Below, piece by piece: positions 18,278 through 30,858 of a stretch of 64,000 nt of DNA (position 1 is its first letter; every line of letters starts with the position of its first letter). Under the pieces are notes generated by a model that was not told where the DNA came from, ran no database searches, and was given only the letters and a program-made list of their open reading frames with translations. A program made the translations under genes and the position numbers. Source of the DNA: Tatlockia sp. (GTDB taxonomy: Bacteria; Pseudomonadota; Gammaproteobacteria; Legionellales; Legionellaceae); assembly GCA_013697955.1 (NCBI GenBank), contig JACCVV010000089.1:62001-126000 (forward strand), given 5' to 3'.

Positions 18278-18820
18278 ATGAGCGATATTTTATTATTTAA
18301 TAAACCCTTTGGTATTGTGAGCCAATTTACAGGTGACCTGCGTGAAGAAACGCTTGCTCCCTTTATCGATTTACCCGAATTCTATGTCGCTGGACGCCTC
18401 GATAAAAATAGTGAAGGACTATTATTATTAACCAATGATGGGAAATTGCAGCATCGGTTAAGTCATCCTGATTTCAATAAGAAGAAATATTATTGGGTGC
18501 AAGTTGAAGGTATACCTGATGATAGAGATTTAATACCTTTGCGAAGCGGTATAATTATTCAAGGAATTAAGTATTTACCTGCTGAAGTTAAGATTATTTC
18601 TGAACCGTTTATTTGGCCTCGAGTACCACCGGTACGTTTTCGTAAAACAATACCCACGAGCTGGCTGGAAATAATATTAAGAGAGGGAAAAAATCATCAG
18701 GTCCGCAAAATGACGGCATCAATTGGTTTCCCAACTTTAAGATTAGTGCGCCATCGCATTGCAGAATGGTCTATAGGTGAACTGAAACCAGGAGAATATG
18801 CCTTAATGAAAACATCCTAG
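18278..18820 (+). CDS. rluE: 23S rRNA pseudouridine synthase RluE
   Basis: A 180-residue member of the RsuA/RluB/E/F family, without an N-terminal S4 domain, as in RluE. The catalytic segment GRLDKNSEGLLLLTND (about 41-56) holds the essential Asp. KKYYWVQVEG, REGKNHQVRKM and LRLVRHRIAEWSI are the other conserved family segments. E. coli RluE modifies U2457 of 23S rRNA; the same role is likely. Its start is 109 bases from the divergent icd, and it runs toward mreD with nine bases between the stops. Confidence 0.9.
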   Translation: MSDILLFNKPFGIVSQFTGDLREETLAPFIDLPEFYVAGRLDKNSEGLLLLTNDGKLQHRLSHPDFNKKKYYWVQVEGIPDDRDLIPLRSGIIIQGIKYLPAEVKIISEPFIWPRVPPVRFRKTIPTSWLEIILREGKNHQVRKMTASIGFPTLRLVRHRIAEWSIGELKPGEYALMKTS

Positions 18821-18829
18821 CAATAGATT

Positions 18830-19308
18830 CTAACTGCGATATGCTGCCTTTGGAGCTAAACTTTCATCAGCCAGCAATCGAACCCAAGGCCAAAGCAGGA
18901 TGGAGATAAGGGTTGATCCTAAAGGCATAATAAAGCCGTAATAATAGCCGAGTGATGCATCAATTATTAGAATGAGCGATTGATAAAGTAGACAGAAAAA
19001 TCCGATTAAAGCCATCTGTTGACCCATTGAAAAAAGCCGAAAACGTCTAGCTTTAGAGGACGCGATCCAGACAACTATAGCCAACGCAAACACGTGCTCA
19101 CCTAGAACTGTTGAAAGTAAAACATCAAGCGCCATACCAATAAAAATCAATAAAGCCAAATTAAAATTTTCTGCCAGGAAAAACTGTGTATAAAGAATGA
19201 TTAACAATACCCATGGCGGTCTCAAACCTACCAGAAGCTCAGGTAATGGCAAAATTGTTAAAGCGAGTGTAAATATAAGAGCGACAAAAAAGCGGAAATT
19301 CATAAAAG

Positions 19309-19312
<4 letters not shown>
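18830..19312 (-). CDS. mreD: Rod shape-determining protein MreD
   Basis: A 160-residue inner-membrane protein with five or six hydrophobic helices and the family pattern (PELLVGLRPPWVLLIILY near the start, LDVLLSTVLGEHVFALA in the middle). It forms the elongasome with MreB, MreC, RodA and PBP2. The start codon overlaps the mreC stop as ATGA, so the two are translationally coupled. Length is usual for MreD. Confidence 0.9.
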
Positions 19313-21235
<1,923 letters not shown>

Positions 21236-21358
21236 CTAACGCACCTCATTTTTTTTGGCGAGTAATGTAACCTATCCTGAAATAAAAATCGACTGTTCTT
21301 TGCGAAGATTTATTTTTGATCTTTTTGTAAAGAGCATAAATGTTACCTTTCGCTTCAA

Positions 21359-21391
21359 AACTCGAAGCCAAGTTAACCAAGGCTTCGAGTT
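21359..21391 (-). terminator. Terminator of the comEA-like gene
   Basis: An 11-base inverted repeat AACTCGAAGCC (21359-21369) and GGCTTCGAGTT (21381-21391), eight bases past the stop of the minus-strand comEA-like gene. On the minus strand the stem ends in a short T-run (GAGTTTT). It separates that gene from the mreBCD operon. Confidence 0.78.
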
Positions 21392-21399
21392 CTTAAGAG

Positions 21400-21717
21400 C
21401 TAGTTGACAGAAAAAGTACCTTCCAATTGCTTCAAATGGCTTTCAACGTAACGATTACTAAATCCTTTAACTTTGGAAAGATCAGCAACAGTATTAAAAT
21501 TTCCATGCTTTTCTCTATATTCAATAATGGCCTCTGCACGTTTTTGCCCTATTCCCTTAACCGATTTGGACAGAGCGAGAGCATCAGCTTTATTAATATT
21601 GATTTTCGCTGTTACCTTGTTTTCTTTAACCGGTGGTGAATTTTGAGTATTCGCAGCCTGAATGGGTATTGATGTAGTTAATAATGATAATACCGAAGCA
21701 AAGATTATTGCTTTCAT
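21400..21717 (-). CDS. ComEA-like helix-hairpin-helix DNA-binding protein
   Basis: A 105-residue protein with a signal peptide (MKAIIFASVLSLLTTSIPIQA, cleavage about residue 21) and a C-terminal pair of helix-hairpin-helix motifs: ININKADALALSKSVKGIGQKRAEAII (about 39-65) and a second with NTVADLSKVKGFSN. This is the ComEA layout: a periplasmic DNA-binding protein that pulls incoming DNA through the outer membrane in natural competence, which Legionella possess. Other small HhH proteins (YbaV type) have the same layout, so the exact role is inferred. Confidence 0.85.
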   Translation of the reverse strand: MKAIIFASVLSLLTTSIPIQAANTQNSPPVKENKVTAKININKADALALSKSVKGIGQKRAEAIIEYREKHGNFNTVADLSKVKGFSNRYVESHLKQLEGTFSVN

Positions 21718-21826
21718 TTTAAAACTCCTTATTGATTGGACTAAAAGTGATTTTTTAAATCACATCTACCTCTTCTTATCGAAGAGCTAGCGGAGTATCT
21801 CAGAATTTATTTAAGGCGTCGAGTGC

Positions 21827-23236
21827 TCATTTAATAAAATGTTGGTATAGAACGTAGGATACGCAAGCTGTTAATTTTTCAGCCATTTTCAGATCCAGGA
21901 ATTCATTAGGTCCATGTGCATTTGAATGAGGCCCTAAAACACCTGTGATCATAAATTGAGCCTGAGGAAATTGTTCACCTAACATGCCCATAAAAGGTAT
22001 GGTGCCACCTTCCCCCATGTAAATAGCAGGTTTATTGTAAAAGGTCATCGAAGCATCATTTGCAGCTTTAGCTAACCAATCAGCCAATGGAGGCGCGTCC
22101 CAGCCCCTTGCACAATCGTCAATAATGAAATCAACTTTCGCCTGATAAGGCGGGTGTTTGGTCAATGCATCATGCAGGGTCTCGGCTGCTTTTTGCGGTG
22201 AGACCAATGGAGGGATACGCATTGACAGTTTGAGTGCGGTTTTTGATCGCAGAACATTTCCAGCATTAGCTATTGAAGGCAACCCTTCAGCACCGGTTAC
22301 AGATAAAGCCGGCCGCCATGTCCGATTTAGAATTAACTCTTTTTCCACAAGAGTTACCGGCTGAACTCCGGGGAGAAAGGGTAATGAATGATAAATTTCT
22401 TTACCTAAAACCTCAGCGCAAGCTGCTGCCTGGTCTATACGTTGTTGGGGAATATCACAATATAGATCATCTAGTTGGATCTCACCGTTTTGCTCATTTT
22501 CAATTCGGCTGAGCAACTGTTTTGTTACCCTGAAACTATCGGCAACAATTCCGCTAGCGCCCCCTGAATGCACACCTTCACTGATTAGCTCAACGGATAA
22601 TTCGCCAACGATATTGCCGCGCAAAGAAGTCGTCATCCATAATTGCTCATAGTTTCCGGCACCGGAGTCCAGACAAATTACTAAAGAAGGTTCGCCAATT
22701 TTTTCTTTAAGAAGATCTATATAAAAAGGAAGGTCATAGCTGCCACTTTCTTCACAGGCCTCAATTATTAATACACAACGGGCGTGAGGCAGATTTTGCT
22801 CTTGCAAGGCTCGTATTGCTGTTAATGAGGCATAGGCTGCATAACCATCATCTGCCCCGCCTCGTCCATAAAGCCTCTCGTCTTTTATGACTGGTGTCCA
22901 GGGTCCTAAACCTTCATCCCAACCAGACATCTCTGGCTGTTTATCCAAATGCCCATAAAGAAGTACGGTCTGTTCAAAATCTCCAGGAATTTCCATAAAT
23001 AATAAAGGAGTCCGACCAGGGAGCCTCTCAATTGATAATTTCATATTTTTCGGGGCGTGTTTAGTACACCAATCAGCTACGTGCTGAACAGCCTGCTCCA
23101 TAAATCCATGTTTATCCCAGTCTTTATCAAAATGGGGCGACTTATTAGGTATTTTTATATAAGCAGATAAACTTGGTACTATTGTTTGTCTCCACTCATC
23201 CTTTATATAGTCAAGCAACTTTTGGGGATTCAACAT
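21827..23236 (-). CDS. M20 family metallopeptidase
   Basis: A 469-residue zinc peptidase of the M20/M25/M40 group, which act as di- or exopeptidases or deacylases. Metal ligands are visible in LLYGHLDKQPE (His), GRGGADDGYAA (Asp), EACEESGS (catalytic Glu pair), CLDSG (Asp) and a C-terminal GPHSNAHGPNE (His). The family's dimerisation insert lies between about 210 and 340. No signal peptide. The ATG lies 26 bases inside the end of the upstream murG-like gene with AAGGAG at good spacing, so both share an operon. The substrate cannot be told from sequence. Confidence 0.88.
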   Translation of the reverse strand: MLNPQKLLDYIKDEWRQTIVPSLSAYIKIPNKSPHFDKDWDKHGFMEQAVQHVADWCTKHAPKNMKLSIERLPGRTPLLFMEIPGDFEQTVLLYGHLDKQPEMSGWDEGLGPWTPVIKDERLYGRGGADDGYAAYASLTAIRALQEQNLPHARCVLIIEACEESGSYDLPFYIDLLKEKIGEPSLVICLDSGAGNYEQLWMTTSLRGNIVGELSVELISEGVHSGGASGIVADSFRVTKQLLSRIENEQNGEIQLDDLYCDIPQQRIDQAAACAEVLGKEIYHSLPFLPGVQPVTLVEKELILNRTWRPALSVTGAEGLPSIANAGNVLRSKTALKLSMRIPPLVSPQKAAETLHDALTKHPPYQAKVDFIIDDCARGWDAPPLADWLAKAANDASMTFYNKPAIYMGEGGTIPFMGMLGEQFPQAQFMITGVLGPHSNAHGPNEFLDLKMAEKLTACVSYVLYQHFIK

Positions 23237-24299
23237 GTATTTGCTCCTTAATTAGTCCGATGATTTTTAACGTTGCGGACTTAATTTCCAAATCTCTGAT
23301 TTTATTTATAATTTCATCTTTATGTAGATTTATCTCTTCAATAGTTTGCAGAAAATTTTCGACTGTTAATGAATCATCATCGATGACGCGACTAATCCCT
23401 TTTTGTTTATAATAGAGTGCATTTTGGATTTGATCACCGCGACTCGCCTTTAATGATAGAGGGATTAGCACGTGGGGCTTTTGTAAGGCAAGGATTTCAT
23501 AAAGTGCATTCGCTCCTGCTCTCGATACAACCAAGTCGGAAGCGGCGAAAAGATCCGCTAATTCTTTATTAGCATATTCAAATTGATAGTAGTCATTATT
23601 ACCAAAATAAGCTTCATCTACTTTTCCTTTACCGCAAAGATGGATAACCTGATAATTCTTAAGATCAGCTAAGGCTGCCCTTAGGGTATTATTCAAACGA
23701 AGTGAACCCAGACTGCCACCCATCACTAACAAACAGGGCTTTCCATGAGTAAATCCACAGAGAGCCAGGCCTTTATCCTTTGAGCCTTGAAAAAGTTCCG
23801 GACGGATAGGTGTGCCGGTTACTTCAATTTTTTCTTGATTTTTAAAGTGCCGTTTTGCAGCTTCAAAAGTTACACAAATTTTATTAACAAAGGGAAAACT
23901 AAGACGGTTAGCAAGACCGGGACTCATATCCGATTCATGAACTATTACCGGAATTCGATTCAGCCAGGCTGCAATAACCACAGGTAAACCAACAAAACCT
24001 CCCTTCGAAAAAACGACATCCGTTTTAAGGTTTTTTAATAGGCGGTAAGCCTGCCCTATTCCAGCAACGAATTTGAAGGGATCTTTGAAATTTTCAAAGG
24101 AGAAATAACGTCGCAATTTTCCAGTACTAATTGAATAAAAAGGGATGTTTAAAGCGCTAATCATCTCTTTTTCTACGCCATCAGCAGATCCAATATAATT
24201 AATTTGCCAATCTTCTTTTTGCAAGACTTCTATTAATGCAAGATTAGGTGTCACATGGCCAGCGGTTCCACCACCAGTAAACACAATTTTTGGATTCAT
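23211..24299 (-). CDS. MurG-like UDP-GlcNAc transferase (Firmicutes-type paralogue)
   Basis: A 362-residue GT-B glycosyltransferase of the MurG family: TGGGTAGHVTPNLAL at the N-terminus, VVFSKGGFVGLPVVIAA, IPVIVHESDMSPGLANR, VMGGSLGSLRLN, and the donor-site segment SRAGANALYEILAL. MurG adds GlcNAc to lipid I at the inner face of the membrane. Several segments (KLRRYF-SFENFKDPF, ESDMSPGLAN, SLKASRGDQIQNA) remind me of the Bacillus/Clostridium MurG rather than gammaproteobacterial MurG. There are no dcw-cluster neighbours here, so this may be a second copy beside a standard murG elsewhere. It is coupled to the M20 peptidase gene. Confidence 0.82.
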   Translation of the reverse strand: MNPKIVFTGGGTAGHVTPNLALIEVLQKEDWQINYIGSADGVEKEMISALNIPFYSISTGKLRRYFSFENFKDPFKFVAGIGQAYRLLKNLKTDVVFSKGGFVGLPVVIAAWLNRIPVIVHESDMSPGLANRLSFPFVNKICVTFEAAKRHFKNQEKIEVTGTPIRPELFQGSKDKGLALCGFTHGKPCLLVMGGSLGSLRLNNTLRAALADLKNYQVIHLCGKGKVDEAYFGNNDYYQFEYANKELADLFAASDLVVSRAGANALYEILALQKPHVLIPLSLKASRGDQIQNALYYKQKGISRVIDDDSLTVENFLQTIEEINLHKDEIINKIRDLEIKSATLKIIGLIKEQIHVESPKVA

Positions 24300-24389
24300 C
24301 TAGATCTCTTATCAATAATTATTAATTGTATTGACTGGCCTTGTATTTATTCAAGCCAAAGCCAATACCCCTGCAAAATCAAATTTGGG

Positions 24390-25883
24390 CTAAACTAAAG
24401 CCTGCTTTTTAGCGTTTTGCGAATATCTTGCTTTTAAAAGTGAGGGTGCCATAAAGGTGGTGACAATAACCATTAATATAATCGCAGTGAAAAGTTGATC
24501 AGAAATAACACCAAGACTCCTGCCTATCGATGCGAAAACCAAACCCACTTCACCCCGCGGCAGCATGCCAATCCCAATTAACAACCTGTCATCTTTATGA
24601 TTTCCGCCCAAGCCGCTTATGAGCTTACCTAAAATTGCGGCAATGAGAAGACCGCCAGCCATAAGCAATACCTGCCAATCTAAAAAAGTTTCGAGTTTTA
24701 CCTGAATACCAATCAGCATAAAAAACAGGGGCGCTAACATTGATTCCAATGGTGCAATTAAATTTTTAATTTTTTGTGAAGAATTATTTGACCATTCTGG
24801 AGAATCAAAAAATTCATCGTTTAATATAAGGCCGGCGGCGAAAGCTCCGATGATTGTTGCTAAATGAATTAAATTCGCAATCCAGGCAAGGGACATCACA
24901 AAGGTAACAGCGATAAATACTTTTAATTCCCAAGGCTCTAAAAATCGGAACAAATACACAGCCTTTCGAATTAACCAAGGTCCAATTAACAAAACGCCTA
25001 TAAAAAATAAAATTGATGTTATGAGAATATTCAAAATTACGTAAAAATCAATTACACCGGAAATAACCATTGAGGTAACTACAGCAAGAATAATTAAACC
25101 TAGAACATCATCTATCATAGCTGCGCCAAGTATTGTTTTGGCCTCCCGGGTGCGCAATTCTTTTAATTCCGACAAAACTTTAGCGGTAATACCTATACTT
25201 GTTGCTGATAAGGTTGCTGCTACAAATAGATGAGCATTGTAATTTGAATTGGGCATGATAAGGCAGGCTACAGCAAAACCCAAAATGATTGGAGCAATTA
25301 CACCAAGCAAAGCGACCTGGACCGCCTCTCGTCCTGTATGCTGCAACTCTCCAACAGAGGTTTCCAAGCCAACTTTAAACAATAAGAAAATCACCCCGTA
25401 ACGTGAAAATATGTCTAGCACATAAGCGAGTTTAATCAGATCAACACCTTGATCACCCGTTAACGCCCAAATAATCTGGTTGGCATAATACTTATTCGGA
25501 ATATTGTTATTGACTGCATTAATAAGCGGAACGTCCATGAGCATATCACGCATTATATTGAAAATTGCAGGACCTTCACGTAAAACGACCATTAATTGCA
25601 AACCAAAAAAATAGCAAAGATTACCGAAAACAACTCCCATCAATAATTCACCTAAAATTGAGGGTTGATTAAAATAATTTGCTAAATAGCGACCAATGAC
25701 AGCAAAAAAAAAGAGCAGAGTTACCCAAAGAATTACGGGCGCTACAGGATCGTGGTGAACTGGAAGCCCTGCAAAAGTTAAAGCAGGAAAGAAGGCGGCA
25801 AAAAGAATGAGTAAGCATTTTTTTTCTAACCTAAGGCCTGTCTTCTGTTTAGAAACAAGACGGTTCTTAGCCCAATTTATCAT
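24390..25883 (-). CDS. Cation/proton antiporter, CPA2 (Kef/NapA-like) family
   Basis: A 497-residue integral membrane protein with about 12-13 hydrophobic helices. Family features are [16 protein letters not shown] in the first helices, the ion-site region [14 protein letters not shown] and [15 protein letters not shown] with the Asp pair, and [16 protein letters not shown] late in the protein. Members exchange Na+ or K+ for protons. No C-terminal RCK/TrkA-N domain is present. Its ATG overlaps the ppsA stop as ATGA, so it is translated together with ppsA, an uncommon pairing. Confidence 0.88.
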   Translation of the reverse strand: MINWAKNRLVSKQKTGLRLEKKCLLILFAAFFPALTFAGLPVHHDPVAPVILWVTLLFFFAVIGRYLANYFNQPSILGELLMGVVFGNLCYFFGLQLMVVLREGPAIFNIMRDMLMDVPLINAVNNNIPNKYYANQIIWALTGDQGVDLIKLAYVLDIFSRYGVIFLLFKVGLETSVGELQHTGREAVQVALLGVIAPIILGFAVACLIMPNSNYNAHLFVAATLSATSIGITAKVLSELKELRTREAKTILGAAMIDDVLGLIILAVVTSMVISGVIDFYVILNILITSILFFIGVLLIGPWLIRKAVYLFRFLEPWELKVFIAVTFVMSLAWIANLIHLATIIGAFAAGLILNDEFFDSPEWSNNSSQKIKNLIAPLESMLAPLFFMLIGIQVKLETFLDWQVLLMAGGLLIAAILGKLISGLGGNHKDDRLLIGIGMLPRGEVGLVFASIGRSLGVISDQLFTAIILMVIVTTFMAPSLLKARYSQNAKKQALV

Positions 25884-28261
25884 TCTTTAATCAATTCATT
25901 TTTAGCTAAAAACAAACAGGTTTCCAAAACGGAATCTGGATTAAGAGAAACGCTATCAATTTTTTCCTGCATCAGCCAAAGCGCAAAATCAGGATGATCC
26001 GATGGACCTTGTCCACAAATTCCTACATATTTCCCCGCTTTTTTACAAGCTGATATTGCCATATGCAAGAGTGCCTTCACTGCATCATTGCGCTCATCAA
26101 ATTGAGCAGCAACGAGGCCTGAATCCCTATCCAAACCAAGTGTAAGCTGCGTTAAATCATTAGAACCAATTGAAAAACCATCAAAAAAATTCAGGAATTC
26201 ATCAGCAAGCAGAGCATTAGACGGCAACTCGCACATCATTATAATCCGCAGATCTTCTTTGCCACGTTCAAGCCCATGTTTTTTCAATACCTCAATGACT
26301 TGACTAGCTTCTGAAACAGTTCTGACAAATGGAATCATCACTTCAACGTTTTTAAGTCCCATGTCTTCACGAACTCTGCGAACAGCAAGGCATTCTAGCG
26401 CAAAACAATCTGCAAAATGTTCAGAAACATAGCGTGCAGCCCCACGAAAACCGAGCATTGGGTTTTCTTCATGTGGTTCATAATAACTACCACCTGCAAG
26501 ATTGGCATACTCATTTGATTTGAAATCAGAAAGTCTGACAATAACTGGTTTAGGGTAAAAGGCAGCAGCAATTGTCGCAATGCCTTCCTTTAAACGCTCA
26601 ATATAATACTCAACAGGAGAAGCATAGGCTGCTGTTCTATCCGCAATTAATTTCTTTAAAGTTTGATCTTTTAAATGATCAAACTCAAGTAAAGCTTTAG
26701 GATGAATACCAATTGTATTGGAAATTAAGAATTCAAGTCGAGCTAATCCGACCCCAGAATTAGGTACTGACTGAAAAGCAAAGGCACGTTCGGGATTACC
26801 AACATTAAGCATGACTTTTAATGGTAATTCAGGCATGGTGTTGACATCTAGCTGAACACGCTCAAAAGGCAGTAAACCTTCATAAACATAACCATTATCG
26901 CCTTCGGCACAACTAACAGTAACCTCTTCACCATCGCGAATAGTTTTAGTGGCATCGCCACAACCTACCACTGCCGGAATACCCAATTCACGAGCAATGA
27001 TTGCAGCATGGCATGTCCTGCCACCCCGATTAGTGACAATAGCCGCGGCCCTTTTCATTACTGGCTCCCAATCTGGATCAGTCATATCTGAAATCAGCAC
27101 ATCACCAGGTTCCACCCGATGCATCTCACTGACATCAGAAATAATAACAGCACGACCCTGGCCAATTCGCTGCCCAATGCTTCGCCCTTCGCTGAGTACT
27201 TTACTCTTGGTTTTTAATGAATAGCGCTCCAGAACCTGTTTGTTACTCCGACTTTCTACTGTTTCAGGTCGCGCTTGTAAAATATAGAGCTCGCCCGTTA
27301 GGCCATCTTTTGCCCATTCGATATCCATTGGTTTGCCATAATGTTCTTCGATAATAAGAGCTTGCTTTGCTAAAATATCAACTTCTTCAGGCGTTAAAGA
27401 AAATAACAAACGTTCGGCAGCAGCTACTGCTTCGGTTTTGACATTGTTACTATCACAGTAAATCATTTTTAGGGCTTTAGAACCGAGATTTCGACGAATT
27501 ACAGCAGGTTTACCTGCTTTCAGTGTGGGCTTATGGACGTAAAATTCATCAGGATTCACAGCCCCCTGCACCACCATCTCACCAAGACCATAAGCGGAAG
27601 TAATAAAAACCACCTGATCAAATCCAGATTCTGTATCCATCGTGAACATAACGCCACTGACTGCAAGGTCGCTTCGAATCATTTGTTGCACGCCTGCCGA
27701 CAAAGCAACTTCATTATGGGCAAAATTATGATGGGAACGATAAGTTATCGCTCTATCATTAAATAAAGAAGCAAAAACCTGTTTGATAGCTATTAGAACT
27801 GCATCACTGCCTCGAATATTTAAGTAAGTTTCTTGTTGACCGGCAAATGAAGCTTCGGGTAAATCCTCTGCGGTTGCCGATGAACGAACAGCTACACTAA
27901 AATCATTATGCCCAATCCTTGCTGCCAAATTATTGTAGGAATCATGAATTTCTTGTTCAAATTCTGTCGAAAAGGGTTCCTCTATAATCATGTCCCGAAT
28001 AGTTTTTCCAATTTTTGTTAATTGGCTCAGATCATCTGGATCAAGAGAATCAAGAAGAGAATAGATTTTTTTATCAAGGCCGTTATTAGCTAGAAATTCG
28101 CGAAAAAAATCAGCTGTAGTAGCAAAACCAGTAGGAACTGAAACTCCTGCAGAGGATAAATGACTTATCATCTCACCCAGAGAAGCATTTTTACCGCCCA
28201 CTTGCTCCAAGTCTTTCATGCCTAAATGCTGAAAATCAATTGTATGCTTGCCTACTGCCAT
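25880..28261 (-). CDS. ppsA: Phosphoenolpyruvate synthase
   Basis: A 793-residue enzyme that converts pyruvate and ATP to phosphoenolpyruvate, AMP and phosphate for gluconeogenesis, which suits an organism living on amino acids. The N-terminal ATP-grasp domain has [11 protein letters not shown] and [20 protein letters not shown]; the swivelling phosphohistidine domain has [21 protein letters not shown] with the catalytic His; the C-terminal TIM barrel has [28 protein letters not shown] and CGQGPSD. GAGG precedes the ATG. No PpsR regulatory kinase gene is adjacent. Confidence 0.96.
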   Translation of the reverse strand: MAVGKHTIDFQHLGMKDLEQVGGKNASLGEMISHLSSAGVSVPTGFATTADFFREFLANNGLDKKIYSLLDSLDPDDLSQLTKIGKTIRDMIIEEPFSTEFEQEIHDSYNNLAARIGHNDFSVAVRSSATAEDLPEASFAGQQETYLNIRGSDAVLIAIKQVFASLFNDRAITYRSHHNFAHNEVALSAGVQQMIRSDLAVSGVMFTMDTESGFDQVVFITSAYGLGEMVVQGAVNPDEFYVHKPTLKAGKPAVIRRNLGSKALKMIYCDSNNVKTEAVAAAERLLFSLTPEEVDILAKQALIIEEHYGKPMDIEWAKDGLTGELYILQARPETVESRSNKQVLERYSLKTKSKVLSEGRSIGQRIGQGRAVIISDVSEMHRVEPGDVLISDMTDPDWEPVMKRAAAIVTNRGGRTCHAAIIARELGIPAVVGCGDATKTIRDGEEVTVSCAEGDNGYVYEGLLPFERVQLDVNTMPELPLKVMLNVGNPERAFAFQSVPNSGVGLARLEFLISNTIGIHPKALLEFDHLKDQTLKKLIADRTAAYASPVEYYIERLKEGIATIAAAFYPKPVIVRLSDFKSNEYANLAGGSYYEPHEENPMLGFRGAARYVSEHFADCFALECLAVRRVREDMGLKNVEVMIPFVRTVSEASQVIEVLKKHGLERGKEDLRIIMMCELPSNALLADEFLNFFDGFSIGSNDLTQLTLGLDRDSGLVAAQFDERNDAVKALLHMAISACKKAGKYVGICGQGPSDHPDFALWLMQEKIDSVSLNPDSVLETCLFLAKNELIKE

Positions 28262-28372
28262 TATAAACCTCTAGTCCTTGGAAAATGTTTTCCATTCTAC
28301 TTAAATTGCTTGATATTGTGAATTATAACCTGTCGACAACCGGGAAAAATTCTTTCTCACTACTAATTGATT

Positions 28373-29197
28373 TTATTGACGATACATTCGCTCATTTGGT
28401 GGAGGGGTTAGAGATTTACTGGACCGGATAGGATTTATATCCAAACCGCCTCGACGGGTATATCTTGCATAAACTGTTAATTCATCAGGCCTGCAACCTG
28501 TCATAATATCCATAAATATTCGCTCAACACATTGCTCATGAAATTCATTATGATTGCGATAAGTGATCAGATACTGCAATAGAGTTTCCTTATTGATTTG
28601 AAAACCCGAATATTGGATTAAAATTGAACCCCAATCAGGCTGACCTGTGACCGGGCAATTTGATTTTAATAAATGGCTATAGATTGAATAATTTTCTACC
28701 CTCTCATTATTTGTAAACAAAAGGTCAGAATTGACTTCAGATTTTGAACAAGCAATGTCTAACTCATCTAAATAGAAGCCTTCAAAGTTGCCAACCTTGG
28801 AATGGGAAAAATCCTTAGCTGGATAGATAATTACCTCAACTGGATGACCTGCCGCTTCCGACAAATCTTTGATGAGAGTTTCGCGTACCGTCTCAATAGA
28901 ATCAAATGTACTGTTATTAAATGAGTTTAAATACAGCTTGAAAGATTTGGATTCAATTAAGTTTGGGGAATCACAGGATACAATTATATCGGCTATTGCA
29001 ACTACCGGTTTTCTTTTTTTATTCAACCAGGATAGCTCAAAAGCAGTCCAAATATCATATCCTTTGAAGGGCAATGATGATTGGATATTCAGCCCGGCGC
29101 GTGAAGGTTGTCTTGAGATCGGAAAAAGGAGTGAGTTGTCATAATTTGAGGTATATGCAGTGGTTTGACCGAGAGGCGAATTAGTTAAAGTGTGCAT
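28373..29197 (-). CDS. queF: NADPH-dependent 7-cyano-7-deazaguanine reductase QueF
   Basis: A 274-residue enzyme of the long, two-domain (YqcD) QueF type that reduces preQ0 to preQ1 in queuosine synthesis. The catalytic Cys lies in SNCPVTGQPDWGS, the QueF motif with NADPH-binding Glu residues follows as HNEFHEQCVERIFMDI, and the N-terminal LGQTTAYTSNYD segment is typical. It is transcribed away from purB, with 141 bases between the two starts. Confidence 0.95.
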   Translation of the reverse strand: MHTLTNSPLGQTTAYTSNYDNSLLFPISRQPSRAGLNIQSSLPFKGYDIWTAFELSWLNKKRKPVVAIADIIVSCDSPNLIESKSFKLYLNSFNNSTFDSIETVRETLIKDLSEAAGHPVEVIIYPAKDFSHSKVGNFEGFYLDELDIACSKSEVNSDLLFTNNERVENYSIYSHLLKSNCPVTGQPDWGSILIQYSGFQINKETLLQYLITYRNHNEFHEQCVERIFMDIMTGCRPDELTVYARYTRRGGLDINPIRSSKSLTPPPNERMYRQ

Positions 29198-29338
29198 TGG
29201 GAAACTTAAGCTATTTATAATAGTCGGATAATAGCAAATAGAGAATAAATCCGCAAAATCTCCGCTAGGTACAGGATTGCTTCACATCTGCCTTGCCATC
29301 TAATATCATATACGCTTTATGATTCCGGCGAACTACCC

Positions 29339-30709
29339 ATGACCTTATCTTCCTTAAATGCAATTTCTCCTATTGATGGGCGTTATTTGAAAAAAACCTC
29401 TGCGTTAAGCCCATATTTTAGTGAATTTGCTCTCATTTATTATCGGCTTATGGTTGAGATTCGCTGGTTAGAATCGCTTGGAGCTAATAAATACATTAAA
29501 GAAGTGGGCGAATTTGATAAAAATGCAAAAGCCTATCTTGCGGAAGTTTTAGTGAATTTCGACGAAGAAGAGGCCGAAAAGGTCAAAAATTATGAGAAAC
29601 ATACAAATCATGATGTAAAGGCGGTCGAGTATTATCTAAAAGATAGATTAGAAGAATACGTAGACTTAAGTAGTTACACAGGCTTTATTCACTTCGCCTG
29701 TACCTCTGAAGACATAAATAACGTCGCTTATGCACTGATGATCAAAGAAGCTTTAGCACAAATTATCCAGCCAACGCTTGCAGAAATAATTGGCAGCATT
29801 ACTATGCTCGGCAAACAACATGGCGATGTACCCATGTTAGCTAGGACGCATGGTCAACCAGCTACACCAACCACAATTGGTAAAGAATTAGTCAATTTTG
29901 TTGCTCGGTTGAAGCGACCACAACAGCAGCTTGCTGAAGTGTTAATTCCTGCCAAATTTAATGGTGCGGTTGGTAATTATAATGCTCATTTAATAGCCTA
30001 TCCGGAAGTGGATTGGCGCAAACACTGCGCTAATTTTGTTAATTCACTTGGCTTATCATTTAGTGCTTATACAACGCAAATCGAGCCGCACGATGGTATC
30101 GCTGAAGTTGCCCATATCATGATTCGTATAAATAATATTTTGATTGACTATACAAGAGACATTTGGACTTATATTTCTCTCAACTATTTCAAGCAAAAAA
30201 CCATTGCAGAAGAGGTCGGCTCTTCAACAATGCCGCATAAGGTTAACCCTATTGATTTTGAGAATGCTGAAGGAAATCTCGGGCTAGCTAATGCTCTTTT
30301 TGATCATTTTGCTAATAAATTACCACAGTCCCGTATGCAACGTGATCTATCTGATTCTACTGTTTTGAGAAATATTGGAGTGGCCTTTGCCTACACCCTA
30401 ATAGCCTATCAGGCGATAGCAAAAGGTAATGAAAAATTACAGATCAACCGTCGCGCTCTAGAGCAAGATCTTAATACCAATTGGGAAGTATTAGCTGAAG
30501 CTATTCAGACAGTCATGCGCCGCTATGAGCTACCCAACCCTTACGAACAATTAAAAGCGCTGACGCGTGGTCAAGGTATTGATAGTGATAGTCTCAAATT
30601 ATTTATCAAATCCCTGGATCTTCCAGAGGATGTAAAAGAAACATTAATCGGATTGACTCCTGAAAAATACACAGGCTTAGCAACACAGCTGGTCAAAGCT
30701 TTTTCATAA
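29339..30709 (+). CDS. purB: Adenylosuccinate lyase
   Basis: A 456-residue lyase of the fumarase/aspartase superfamily that acts twice in purine synthesis, releasing fumarate from SAICAR and from adenylosuccinate. The signature loop SSTMPHKVNPIDFENAEG with the catalytic Ser is intact, as are the HTNHDVKAVEYYL and TSEDINNVAYALM segments, and RTHGQPATPTTIGKE. Length and order match E. coli PurB. Confidence 0.97.
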   Translation: MTLSSLNAISPIDGRYLKKTSALSPYFSEFALIYYRLMVEIRWLESLGANKYIKEVGEFDKNAKAYLAEVLVNFDEEEAEKVKNYEKHTNHDVKAVEYYLKDRLEEYVDLSSYTGFIHFACTSEDINNVAYALMIKEALAQIIQPTLAEIIGSITMLGKQHGDVPMLARTHGQPATPTTIGKELVNFVARLKRPQQQLAEVLIPAKFNGAVGNYNAHLIAYPEVDWRKHCANFVNSLGLSFSAYTTQIEPHDGIAEVAHIMIRINNILIDYTRDIWTYISLNYFKQKTIAEEVGSSTMPHKVNPIDFENAEGNLGLANALFDHFANKLPQSRMQRDLSDSTVLRNIGVAFAYTLIAYQAIAKGNEKLQINRRALEQDLNTNWEVLAEAIQTVMRRYELPNPYEQLKALTRGQGIDSDSLKLFIKSLDLPEDVKETLIGLTPEKYTGLATQLVKAFS

Positions 30710-30858
30710 TAAGAATATAGATATATCCCTAAAACAATTTTCCTGGCTTTGACAGACATAAACAAAAGTTATCTCAAAAAAGTAGAGTTGAGTCGATTAT
30801 AGATTCGATGTATATCTATAAAGAAGTGATTTGGATCGTCCGTCTGGAAGGATAGAGC

